Positions 33,345-43,513 of a stretch of 53,208 bases of DNA are shown here, piece by piece. The DNA comes from Phoronis australis. Lineage: Eukaryota; Phoronida; Phoronidae. The translations under genes were made by a program, and so were the position numbers. The stretch spans positions 74,108 through 127,315 of the forward strand of contig NMRA01000496.1 in the NCBI GenBank assembly GCA_002633005.1, read 5' to 3'. The notes under the pieces were generated by a model, which worked only from the letters and a program-made list of their open reading frames with translations, made no database searches and was not told the DNA's origin. How positions within the stretch are numbered: the stretch's first letter is position 1; every line of letters starts with the position of its first letter.

Positions 33345-34673
33345 AGGACAATATTTACTATTCAGAAACATCGGCTCTTTATTCAGGATCGTCTGTTGGA
33401 TGACTGGGTTGACTGGCCGAGCCCGAGGCCGCTTCTCTAGCGGGAGGATCCAGTTCGTAAGGCCCCGAAGTAGAAAAGTACGCAGCCGTGAAAACATATC
33501 AAACTCGTTCTCGCTCTCGTGCAACCCCATTTCGTCATCCTGGCCACCATTCTCGTACGTTTCTTCACAGTATTTGTTCATTTCTTGCTCATAATCGTTG
33601 TCGCTTTCAAATTCCCTACTCTCCGCCGTTGTTCAATGCTAGTCGCTGATCTCTTGTGTTCAACCCATGATGTCACATGGCGGGAAATGTGAAAATTGGC
33701 AAAAATTGAAAGAGAAATCAAAATTTCGAGCTAATGACACAAAATAATCATGGATTTGGCTAAATTTTACGTCATACATCTAGTCTGTGGCCAGCGGTAA
33801 TTCGAAATGTGCAAAAATCCATGGTGTGTACTGTTTAAACCTTCACGTGTTATTCAAGCAATGTGAACTTGTGTAGGAGTCACATATTAAACTATTCATC
33901 CTTTGCGCAGACTATCCCAGTGCAAATGTGAGGGCAGCACGACACTGAATTCTAGCCTAAAAATAGCAGCAAACCACCGTAAAACTGGATTGGCTGATGT
34001 ATGCTCAGCATGAATGTCGGTTAAAAGTTGACCGATTGCATAATTACGACCTAGACTGAGGTAAAAAAATCAGTCAGTCGTTTATATTTTAAACCTTTTG
34101 TACTAATATGCTTCTTTGTCACTTAGATTTTATCGTCTGAACTCTTCCTAAAACACGAGGGTAAAATTACAAGCCAACTTAAAAACACGAGCGCAAAATT
34201 TGCCATAGGCGCCCCCCCCCCCCCNCCCCCCCCCCCTTGGCTGCCGCAAAAATAAAACAACAAGAGCGTAGGGAAATGTTGAGTTTATTAATTAACCCCG
34301 GTAATTAAAATAATACGGCTGAAACAAGATTAAAATGTATGTAGTTTTAGTGTTTGGGGGAGGGGCTCAGATCCAATTTCAAGTGTCAAATTCGGAACAC
34401 GGCGCAATCGTAACGGAACTCATAGCTATGTATAGGCTCTCCCGCGATATACCAAGCGACCGGCAGTGGCGCTGGGCACAACGACTCTGTTTCCGTCGTC
34501 TGCTCCACTGTGCAGTGAAGAAAATTATTTCATTTTTGAAGAAAATGAAATCTGAGTGATGATGAAAAAACAGAATCTGCTGGTAAGATGTCAATTTTAA
34601 TCGAAGCCTTAGTGAATCACTCAGAAACTCATAATTCTCTTTTTGTCAAGCCTTAACTTAAGACCATTTCCAA
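33345..34673. other. Spacer with a poly-C/n gap and an unassigned minus frame
   Basis: The minus-strand frame ending at 33144 begins MNKYCEETYENGGQDDEMGL near 33581. It is acidic and protein-like upstream of the THAP overlap but has no domain I know. A poly-C run with one n lies at 34211-34236. The rest is unremarkable. Confidence 0.4.
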
Positions 34674-35678
34674 AGCAATCGCGTCATTATTGCCAACACA
34701 AAAAACGGATTTGGTATTTAAGTCAATTGAAGACTATTTTAAATACAACAAATTTGTAACATACTGATTGCACAAAATATAAAACATATTATAAGCATTA
34801 CAAAAAGAAGAAGGTTTCGCGCTCGAACATTGTGGACCATAAACAATTTAGAAGTATCAATTTAGGAGCTAAATCGTTGTGGTGCAGTGGTAAAGCACGC
34901 GCGCTGTATCCGTCAAGTCGTGAGTGCGAGTCTGTGGTATTTGCAGTTTTTGCTGTTTGACACGTTCTCCGTGTTTTTTTTTTTTTTTGCCTTTTTTCTT
35001 GGATAATACTTCTGGAATCAAGGAAAACGCTTGGTTTTTAGAGGAAAAAACATAAAAATTTCCTGGGCGGGATGGGGGCGAACCCCCCTCCCGACCTCCC
35101 CCTATTCGGTGCTATGCGCATCTACAATCGTGCTTTGAGCAAATGTTTACAGACAAAATTTTGGGCCCCCCTTGTGATATCCNAGCAATCGCGTCATTAT
35201 TGCCAACACAAAAAACGGATTTGGTCTTTAAGTCAATTGAAGACTATTTTAAATACAACAAATTTGTAACATACTGATTGCACAAAATATAAACCATATA
35301 ATAAGCATTACAAAAAGAAGAAGGTTTCGCGCGCGAACATTGTGGACCATAAACAATTTAGAAGTATCAATTTAGGAGCTAAATCGTTGTGGTGCAGTGG
35401 TAAAGCACGCGCGCTGTATCCGTCAAGTCGTGAGTGCGAGTCTGTGGTATTTGCTGTTTGACACGTTCTCCGTGTTTTTTTTTTGCCTTTTTTCTTGGAT
35501 AATACTTCTGGAATCAAGGAAAACGCTTGGTTTTTAGAGGAAAAAACATAAAAATTTCCTGGGCGGGATGGGGGCGAACCCCCCTCCCGACCTCCCCCTA
35601 TTCGGTGCTATGCGCATCTACAATCGTGCTTTGAGCAAATGTTTACAGACAAAATTTTGGGCCCCCCTTGTGATATCC
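34674..35678. repeat. ~500-bp direct duplication across n 35183, carrying a SINE-like unit
   Basis: 34674-35182 and 35184-35678 match over their full length apart from a poly-T length change, a 10-14-bp indel near the TTTGCTG tract and a few substitutions, with only the n at 35183 between. This again looks like unmerged contig ends. Each copy carries the tRNA-like unit and a C-rich tail (GGGGGCGAACCCCCCTCCCG). Confidence 0.85.
34875..34940 (+). repeat. tRNA-derived SINE-like head (copy at 35385-35450)
   Basis: GTGGTGCAGTGGTAAAGCAC matches a polymerase III A box / D-arm (TGGTGCAGTGG). About 30 bp later GTGAGTGCGAGTCTG resembles a B box (GGTTCGANTCC) with two or three changes. It is preceded by CGTTGTGG and followed by a T-rich tail. 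This is typical of a SINE promoter head rather than a working tRNA, since the arms do not pair well. Confidence 0.5.
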
Positions 35679-35854
35679 TATATCTGCCACTGCAAAATTG
35701 CAAACAAAAAATTACGAGTGAAAATTTTAAGCGTAAAAGTACCGGCGTTTAACTGCTTCAGAGCTCACGTGACCTACAAACCAATTGACCTTACTCCAAC
35801 CAGAAGATCTCTCTGCCTATGATGCCACGTGATGCGGAAGTCCGACATCACAGA

Positions 35855-35992
35855 ATGGCTTCGTCTAGCAAGACCGGCATGCTAACTGATATTCTCGCAG
35901 ACCTTGGCGAACATTATCTTCCCTATGAATCTCGCAATGACAAAGACAAAAGGCAAGATCATTCAGAAAAGATTCCTACGGGAACGGGGTGA
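35855..35992 (+). CDS. Small ORF or first-exon candidate, 45 codons, unrecognised
   Basis: ATG at 35855 (GAATGGCT context) opens MASSSKTGMLTDILADLGEH, YLPYESRNDKDKRQD and onward to TGA at 35990. The composition is protein-like. An in-frame GGGGTGAAG near the end could act as a weak donor. It may be an exon or a transposon gene scrap. No homology was recognised. Confidence 0.22.
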   Translation: MASSSKTGMLTDILADLGEHYLPYESRNDKDKRQDHSEKIPTGTG

Positions 35993-36061
35993 AGATTTAC
36001 GTCGAGGACACCTGACGTGTAAACCGCCCGCGGATGTTTCAGAAGTCAACGCAAATCCGAC

Positions 36062-36235
36062 CACAGACGTCCTCAGCTTCTGATCGTCCCCAGTACAGTA
36101 TCAAAAATACTACAAGGTACGACACTCTCGACCAGAAATTCCACGGGGGCTTCACTTCAGCCGTCCATATCAAACACAAAACTTAATAAATTTATACAAA
36201 ACAGGGTTTCAACTAACCATTAGCAATTGTTCTTT
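36062..36235 (+). repeat. Dispersed repeat, third locus of the 27.3-kb family
   Basis: CAGACGTCCTCAGCTTCTGATCGTC, CTACAAGGTACGACACTC and CCGTCCATATCAAACACAAA match 27310-27500 and the inverted copy at 28400-28640. The CCACGGGGGCTTCACTTCAG segment matches the inverted copy's flank. Confidence 0.7.
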
Positions 36236-36550
36236 CTTCTAATGCCATTCACGGTGTCCTTGTCCAGCGAGATCGCAACAAATTCGCGGTCAAAGCACAA
36301 AATTGCTCCCAAAAAGCCTCCTTGGACGGTTGGAAGTCAAGGACGGTACGGAATTATCCGATGAGTTACGGATGGACGGCAATTGCCGGTTCATCACGGA
36401 AGGTTACGAAATCGTAGCTGCTGAAAGCATACTTGTCATGAAAAGCAAGTGCTGGTTGGTTTCATCAGTGCCCGTTTTTATATGATCTATTGTCATAGAT
36501 AGTGTTAATTAGATATTAGATATTTTTTATGTCTCCGCAACTCAAAGGCA

Positions 36551-37021
36551 TCAAGTCAGGGATTTGTTTAAGGAAGTAGTCGTTTTTCTCCTGGCGGCTA
36601 AGTGTTGCGACATTCCGTGACAAATCGGCAGTTGCCGTACCGGGAAAAAAACTGGTTGGTGCTTAGCAATAGTGAACTGAAGCTGCGGAGATGAAACCGG
36701 ATTAAGAAGGTGACTGATTTCAAAATATTGGTCCGTCCATATGAGGTTTTTGGTTTTGGTGTTCAAGTTGAAGCCCAAAGCCAGAGAGGTATGGACGGAT
36801 GCGTCAAGGTTACCTGCGATGGGTGGCATATGGTGTTCCATTGAGGGGGTTATGTTCGTAGCCGATAAAGACGTAGTCGGTGATGTAGAGGTGAGGACGG
36901 CTGGCGTAAGTGAAGTCTGGTGAACAGTTAAAGGGGTCGCCGTATTATTGATGGTTGGCTGGGTTGAGGCTTCTAATTGCTGGATCGCTGGTGAGTAAGT
37001 CCCGTCGCGAAGTGTTTGAAG
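36551..37021 (-). pseudogene. Gag-like ORF of a retroelement (putative Ngaro/DIRS type)
   Basis: A ~150-codon minus-strand frame starts with a Thr/Ser/Pro-rich linker (LTPAVLTSTSPTTSLSATN) and continues LALGFNLNTKTKNLIWTDQY and FEISHLLNPVSSPQ. A Thr-rich linker followed by 'LG...K..IW..(Q/E)Y.(D/E)...LL' is the pattern I associate with gag-like proteins of DIRS/Ngaro-type and related retroelements of marine animals. It lies on the same strand as, and downstream of, the SGNH fragments at 42.0 and 38.0 kb. The start is not certain and no nucleocapsid motif follows within the frame. Confidence 0.4.
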
Positions 37022-37329
37022 TTACGGATGAGGTGGACGACGGCGGGTGCACGGGTGGCACTTGGCGAGATGGTGGGCGAGTCTGGTATGGCGAGGAAGT
37101 TTTTCGTTTTTCTCGTTGATTGTCGTGGCATGCTGAAAGGGAAGAGTAAATGGAGAAGAAATGGAACAACTTAATGGCTGGGCAAGTAGGGAAAGAGAAG
37201 AAATTGGAGAGGTGAATTAAAATGGAATTTCTCTGAACATTAAGAACTAAGGAGCAAATTATAGAAACCTGAATGGTCGAACCCATTATTAAACGAGGAC
37301 TTGTGAATAAACTGGCAAAATTAATGAAA

Positions 37330-37690
37330 ACTATAAGATGAAAGAGACACCTAAGGTGTACCTAGAACAAAGTACTAAGCTCATATAAACTTGAACTGTT
37401 AGACCCGTGTAGAAACGGGAACCAATGAATAAAATGAAAAGGAATCGTAAACTGAAGTAACCACCCAAGGTGTTACCAGATAGAGTAGTCTAAGTGAGGA
37501 CCACTGACGAAGTGTAAACTGAAGTAAACACCCAATGTGTTACCGGACCGAGCCGTACGAAGTTTAAACTGAAGTTGGCACCCAAGGTGCTACCAGATGG
37601 AATAATCCGTGTACAGGAACCACTGCATGGACGGAGCAAACAACGTGGAAAGTGAAGTAACACCCAATGTGTTACCAGACAGAGTCGTAA
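37330..37690. repeat. Imperfect tandem repeats around CACCCAAGGTG
   Basis: Cores CACC(T/C)AAGGTG or CACCCAATGTG followed by (T)TACC occur near 37350, 37463, 37530, 37579 and 37665. Most are preceded by ACTGAAGT and followed by AGA-GAGT-type spacers. The cores are near-palindromic. The block sits between the SGNH C-terminal piece and the gag-like ORF on the minus strand, where a retroelement's terminal or leader repeats would be expected. Confidence 0.6.
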
Positions 37691-37823
37691 CTGAAAGTAA
37701 TAACGTATAATAAGATTAATGGAAGAAGATGTGAAAGGGGACCGGGAACGGGGCAGTAAGACAATTACGTGTATACTGAAATTATACAAGGAATTAGATG
37801 GGGAGGAATGTGGTAGGGGGCAA

Positions 37824-38030
37824 TTATGAGAGGAGACCCTGGCGGCGGAGGGGGTGGCCGAAAGCAAAGCGGACGCTGAGTGCTTGCTTGCTGATGCCTA
37901 AAGGGTTAAAGTGGATGAGGTCGGTGCGGAAAAGGTGTAAAGGGTTTTCCCAGAACCCACCCTTATGGGTCCAAAGGAAGACCGTGGGGTGGTCGATGAT
38001 TAGGCGTTTGAGGTGGAAGTTAAAGTGTAA
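37824..38030 (-). pseudogene. SGNH hydrolase C-terminal fragment (retroelement-associated)
   Basis: The minus-strand frame HLKRLIIDHPTVFLWTHKGG, FWENPLHLFRTDLIHFNPLG, ISKQALSVRFAFGHP ends at TAA (37826-37824). The D-L-I-H then F-N-P-L-G block is the SGNH/GDSL block V (DxxH, holding the catalytic Asp and His). GGFW...LF before it is typical of SGNH domains in animal retroelements. The matching N-terminal half (GND block) lies on the same strand 3.7 kb upstream at 41752-42047. Either an insertion splits one gene or these are two partial copies. Confidence 0.6.
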
Positions 38031-38348
38031 TTAGCAAGGTCCAAGTATGTTAAATTGTAATAATATCTTCAAGGTATTGTTATTTGGATGCATTTTATTC
38101 AAATTATCGTATAATTGTATCTTTAGTTATTTTGAAAAAGCGAAAATAAAAAATTTGCGAAATGTTGACATTTGACACCGTGACATGGTGTTGGGGAACA
38201 CAAACTAGATTATATCCCACAACGCAGTTCACCGCCATTATAACACAATACACGACGAACAAAGACCGTTCAATCTTGGCGTGTTTTATCAATTGCGCAT
38301 CGGTTTGTGTGCGCTAACTTTTCTAACACCACCCAGGTGGAAGGCGTG

Positions 38349-38537
38349 AGCGCATTTAAATTCACAAAAGACAAGTATCTGGCCGCAAAACTTCACGTTC
38401 TCGTGTGCACTGCTCGTCTGAAAAATGACTGTACAGTCAGCCATGTCTGCCAGAGCCGCAGTATGCTCCGACTATTTTGAGGGCGGCTGCTTCGACGACA
38501 AACACAACATGAAGGTTGAAGCTGGTCTTGTAAAAAG
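38349..38537 (+). pseudogene. THAP domain remnant with frameshift and a splice donor
   Basis: The first frame reads SAFKFTKDKYLAAKLHVLV, CTARLKND (the THAP FPKD...W..A..R region, with W missing). After a one-base shift it reads AAVCSDYFEGGCFDDKHNMK, VEAGLVKR, the C-terminal half with CSxxFExxCF. The zinc-ligand His of C-x2-H is Tyr here. A consensus donor GTAAGT follows at 38538, as at the end of a THAP-encoding exon. The first cysteine pair was not found upstream. The frameshift and the lost His mark it as non-functional. Confidence 0.65.
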
Positions 38538-40985
38538 GTAAGTTACCTTGAAAATTTTGATGTCTAAGAATTCATGACGCTTTCGCAGTGCCTGAGCAAT
38601 AACGATGTTTTTTTTTTCACAATCACCATAGTTCTAAAGTGTTTGAAAATCTGTTGTTTTTCTCTGAAACATTTAGTCATAAATGGGATAAAACTAAAAG
38701 CGATAGCAAAGAAAGCTGATCTCAAAAAGTGCATGTGTTTTGAAAAGAATGCAGACTATGAATAAAGAAAAACACGATGGTAACTTAATTGCAAGGTTTT
38801 GATTATTAAAGTAATCTGTTTCAAAACAGGATTAAAATCTAGTTTTGGCTTTTGTTTGAAGGTTATAAAAGTAGGCGAAAACTTGCAATTAGATATCGTC
38901 TTGTTTTACTTTAATCATGGACTTCTCTTGATTCATTTTTTACTTTTGAATTGCTGCTGTTGTGCTTTTCAGAATATGTAAATGAAGTAAGGTAGACTAC
39001 CAAGCACTTAGTGCGAAACAAATGAGAAGCTGGTGGTCGTGAAATTCGTTTAAAAATTGATGCCCCTCCAATGCCGACTGCTGATGCTCGAGATATGTCC
39101 AAGGAGGATGCCGTGGCATAGATGAGGATCCGTTATACAGATGAATTCAGACTGGTTGCTTTGCACTGGCATTTCTTTCCGTCACATATATGGCAGTCAC
39201 TACCAATGTTTTAGATTAAATTTTTGATAGTGGTACATATAGCAATGCCAGAGTGTTTATAGTGCCAGTACTGGAAATTGTTTAAAGCTTTTGTGAGCGG
39301 CATTGAGCTGTTGGTTTTGTATTGATAAACTCTTGATATACTATGTTCCTAAGTTGAAACATTTCAATGTTTCTTCAATACAATGACTATAAATATTATG
39401 TCATAGCTTTAGGTACATTTGATTTGTTGTAAACAGTTTCTGTACCATACAGTGATTTAGTGTAGGAAAACTTTCTTAAGTGGGGGTGAAAAGGTACCTG
39501 TTTGGGTCGTCAGTCTTTTGCTGCGACAATGTCATCCAAATTCTACGACACAATAATCACTTGCACAGAATTCGAACTTTTTCTTGGGAATTTTTGTGTG
39601 AGTGGTGCAAGCACGCCCTTCAGATTTCCCGCTTCCTACAAAGTGCATACAATTTGTGTTTTATACCATGCCATAGACATCTAAAGCTATTGGATACTGG
39701 AGATTTTGGGTTGAGATTCGGTAGGATGCTGTGTCGCGTTAGTTGATATCAGTAAAACTCGCTAAGATGGTTCCAGTGAGACTGAGATATTTCATCAAAG
39801 TAAGAGTTATTTGGAGGCATTACTGCGGAACTAATGCATTTTAACCTTTCTAAAGTTCCCACTGCAGAGCTACCAATTTAGAGAGTTCTACTGTATAAGT
39901 AGAGGGATAGAGATTCAGTCTCGACCTCAGACAATGACACGGATTCAAAACTAATTTTTTGATGTAACAGCCATACTGTCGATTTTGTTTGTTTCAAGCA
40001 CACAAACTAGACTCCAATGAGACCAATTCCTCTGTTTACCTAGGTGAACGATAACTGATGTTGAGTTTAGAGGTTTTTAATGTAGACCTAGTTAAACCAC
40101 ACTTGTCATGACCATGTTTTTTGTAATAAACCAGACTGATGAGCATCAATAAATGCTACTTCCTGTGTCAATTATTTACTATTCTGAAACCACAGAAGTC
40201 TACTCATGGAATGCCAACTTCAATTTCCTGCTGCTGAGGTTGCGCTGCCATTGCATTCGTTTGTTACGTTTGTTCTTTCTTTGGAATTTGCCACTACTAC
40301 TTTTTGCAACTCATCCGAATTACATAAGGGGAGACCCCGAGCCACAATTTTTAATAGTAGAATACATAGGTCATGTGCAGGAGTTAGCATTCCAGGGCTA
40401 AGGCAACTGTCGATAAATAGAAACAGATGAAACTAATGAGAAAATCCATGGAACTCAAAGTCCTCCTCATTTCTTGGCGGAGGGTAGACACCTCTGATGC
40501 AGACTACTGCGCATGCTGGAATGACAACACCGGCAATTCGTCCTAAGTGACCGTGTACCCAACTTTGGAAGTGTCTGTAAGCCACTTGTTTGATCCTTTT
40601 ATCCAAGGTTCAGTCATAGCCATCAGGATATTGACTTTCGGCCAAACATCACGATTGATGCATACTGGTTTAAAACCCTCATGCTCCACAATACATTTTT
40701 TCTTCTGTATGAGTTGTCATGCATCATTTCTTCATCAAGTTTTGCAACAACCTTGTCGACCTCTTGACAGCATACTCTTTCTTCAAAAACTGGGGTTGTC
40801 TGACAGTTGCCACAGGTTCACCTGAATGATGTGTCAACAACAACACATTACTTCAGTAAACATCAAAATTTCCAATTGAAAAATTTACCAAGAGTGCTTC
40901 CGCCAAATTTAACTGAGGTGGCTGCTTACGATTGTTCAGAGTAAATCCCCCTTGAGGGGCAACCTGTTTACAACAGAACAAAACT
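38538..40985. other. No gene recognised; inside the interval between SGNH halves
   Basis: If the SGNH gene was interrupted, this is the inserted DNA, headed by the THAP remnant. No transposase domain or terminal inverted repeats were seen. The + frames at 38574-38765, 39480-39746, 40153-40430 and 40547-40825 show no recognisable motifs. Confidence 0.35.
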
Positions 40986-41054
40986 CAAATCTGATTCGAA
41001 CCTGAATCTCACAAACGGTAGTCTGGAGCTCAAACCACTGAGCCACAATGTCTA
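40986..41054 (-). repeat. tRNA-derived SINE-like unit or degenerate tRNA
   Basis: On the - strand GTGGCTCAGTGGTTTGAGC gives an A box and a D-arm that pairs (GCTC/GAGC around AGTGGTTT). GGTTCGAATCA gives a near-consensus B box 35-40 bp later. The T-stem does not pair and no clean acceptor stem is present, so a SINE head or tRNA pseudogene is likelier than a working tRNA. Confidence 0.5.
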
Positions 41055-41751
41055 CAAATAATCAGAAACCAAACGCTTTTTGAGTGATCTGCTGAAATGC
41101 AAAAAAAATCCATTTTTTTATCACTGAAACTGGTATTCATCCACGGCTGAAGCACGACTCACAAATGGGAACGTGGGCGCCTGGGACTGACCGGTAAAGC
41201 TACTCTACAGAATTTTGTATTAAAAAAGACCAGTAATAATTCGCAGTTGTAGGATACATATTAATAATATTCTCACCAGTCACTAACACCCAGTCGCAAC
41301 TCTTGCGTACCTTCTGCCCGTGGATGTTTGCTGGACTAACCGGCAGGGGCTAGGCTTCGACGACCGGAGCAAGAGGATCGACGGACAACGGCTCCACTAC
41401 AGAAAAGCTGAGAACATAATTGTTCCTATGGGATCTGTCACCTCCTCCTCTACCTCCGAAGGGTCGTAATCATCTAAAAAGTCCACCTGTCCGTCCATGT
41501 ATCATTCAAAGTATTCCTTATTTGCGGTGATGTACTCACTTGGACACATATTGTTTTTCGTGTTCTCCTACACCACGTCACAGATGTGTAACGAACGAAA
41601 ATGGCGCCGTTTCTTTTTTCCGTTACAACAATGGCGTTGCAACACCACGGCACTAAATATATAAATGACTTTGTATAGCGACGTACAATTCAGTTAATGT
41701 TAAGAATATAACAGTTACAAATATAAACAAGAATTTAGACCACATTGTTGT
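41055..41751. other. Spacer with an acidic minus-strand frame
   Basis: On the - strand near 41550-41390 the frame reads SEYITANKEYFE, a TGA stop, then MDGQVDFLDDYDPSEVEEEV and onward to TAG. It is strongly acidic, like the minus-strand frame at 33144-33581. Both lie downstream of a + strand THAP relic. No domain was recognised. Confidence 0.3.
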
Positions 41752-42047
41752 TCAGATTGCTTTAGACCTTGTAATTTCATCTTTAAGGGATTGGCAACTA
41801 ACGTTTAATGTGCCGTCATAGTGGAAACGATAGAATATCATACCAATGATGGCAGACTGAACGGAAGGGTAAGACTGGAGGATAGACTCGGAAAATGAAA
41901 TGAGGTCGTGGGCAAGAGACAAAGGGTAAGGATGGGGGTAAGAGGAGTCGTTTCCGGCGAAGACTAAATCGGCCGAAAATTGGGTAATGGCGGGGGTTAA
42001 ATGGCGAACAGAGCGTGGTCCAGGTAGCCACCATTTTATGTCAAACT
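41752..42047 (-). pseudogene. SGNH hydrolase N-terminal fragment (retroelement-associated)
   Basis: The minus-strand frame KWWLPGPRSVRHLTPAITQF, SADLVFAGNDSSYPH, SLAHDLISFSESILQ, SVQSAIIGMIFYRFHYDG runs to TGA (41754-41752). The DLVF...GND block (SGNH block III, with Gly and Asn of the oxyanion hole) and the following helix and VxIxxMxxR-like strand define the middle of an SGNH/GDSL hydrolase. The catalytic-Ser block should lie before it and was not found. The terminal DxxH block is on the same strand at 37824-38030. Confidence 0.6.
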
Positions 42048-42474
42048 CTCATTGTTAACAACGGTACATTCATAGCACAAAATCCTTTAGTCGACTTTAA
42101 TGAAGCCTTCTTTTAATGAAAACTTGCCGATATCTCTCATAAGATCTGTTAGCGCTTTTTGATTACACATTTAGTTCGGCTTCTACGCCAAATCAACAAG
42201 CAAAACGTAAGGCATTTTCAGTCTTATTCGTCTATGCACACTACAATGAAACTAGGACCAACAGCGTTTTAGCGAGTGATAAATCAATATCAAAATTACG
42301 TTTCAGTAAAATCCACCGAATCCTTTTCGAGAACTCGTGTTCAAATTAAGTCGATTTGCCGAAAACGTCGCGACTAGTTTTCAAAATCTCACAGTTTTCG
42401 CTCAATTTCGGTGAAAACTTACTTTTGGTCCATATAAGATATATAAGTCGTAACCACGTTCGTTATTTCAACAG

Positions 42475-42800
42475 GCACTCGTAGTGCCAACTGAATTTGG
42501 AGTGCAAAGTTTTGGAAGTTGGGTTTCAGTGCCTCGAGTCAAACTGGGTCAAAAGCGGAGTCAGCAGCAAGTAGGTCAACAGTTCATTATGATACAGAAC
42601 ATGCCCCGTGGAGACTGATATCAAGAAACAAGTAACGAAATGGACAATAGAGTCGGAGGTTAAAGCGCAGAGAGAGCACGAGATCGAAACAGTGAAACAT
42701 CAAATTACCGAAGAAACGAGAGCGCTCGGAGGAGTGACACTTGTGTGGCGAAATTACGCGAAAACAGGACGATGGGGAGGACGACGACGACAATCATGAC
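42475..42800 (+). other. Two protein-like frames offset by one base, unrecognised
   Basis: After TTATTTCAACAG (acceptor-like, ends 42474) the frame reads ALVVPTEFGVQSFGSWVSVP, RVKLGQKRSQQQVGQQF and on to a TGA at 42616. An overlapping frame from 42608 continues VETDIKKQVTKWTIESEVKA, QREHEIETVKHQITEETRAL, ending TGA after RRRQS. The second is lysine/glutamate-rich and helix-prone. Together they look like one coding sequence broken by a frameshift. No family was recognised. Confidence 0.25.
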
Positions 42801-42805
42801 GATTA

Positions 42806-43290
42806 GCGAAAAATGAAAAATATCTTATGAAAGCCCATTTAAAATTCTATCGAACTGTACAGATTTCTGATCGATTAATATACATGGCAAGAAATTCCCG
42901 GCACACAAAACTATTTGCAAAAAACGCCAAATTTGACAATTTTCTCCCCGAAATACCCACTTCCCCGCAAGTGCTAGAAAAAGTCTGATAACAGATTCCA
43001 AATGCTCGTCCTCTCTAGATTCTAACTATGTGGTCATAGTAAGCCCTTTACCAGCTACTTTTTTAGCAAATTTAATCTGTCTGACAGCCACCTGAAATCG
43101 CCCTCGGTTTCTCGGACAGCAGACGACAGGGTTTGATAGCAAATGACAGCCACCAGTTTGCATCAAAAGTTGGTAAAACTTGATTTTTCTCATTCAAAAA
43201 CACAAGAAAATAAGTTTCCTGGCAATTGTTGTCAACAATTTTCTCAAACCACCCGCCAAACCTGACACACGCCCTCAACATAAATTCTAG
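42806..43290 (-). repeat. Dispersed repeats: partial 43.5-kb unit, then inverted copy of the 20.8-kb repeat
   Basis: 42806-42880 (AAAAATGAAAAATATCTTAT, GAAAGCCCATTTAAAATTCT) is a third partial copy of the unit at 43514 and 44104. 42890-43290 is the reverse-complement copy of 20805-21185. Its minus-strand frame (43072-43281, ending CRLLSEKPRAISGGCQTD) stays open for 69 codons, unlike the 20.8-kb copy. Confidence 0.7.
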
Positions 43291-43513
43291 GGACTAGAAA
43301 ATGCTCCGTAGCCGTGGCCTGACTGTTCAGTGCTACCTACAGTCTTGAGCGACAATTGGCAAAATTGACGACGATGTTGATTGTGATGATGAAGGTGCCG
43401 ATGATGAACAACATCATAACATTCATACGACGAATCTAGATGTCATAAATTAGTAATAAATAAGCTACAGTCTTGTTCAAATAAACTAAATCAACATCAA
43501 TGCAGTTAGAGCG

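Noticed and set aside
36741-36923. + strand VWTDASRLPAMGGIW, resembling an RNase H TDAS block
   Set aside because: Only a few residues match and nothing upstream looks like reverse transcriptase. The opposite strand gives a longer gag-like frame over the same bases.
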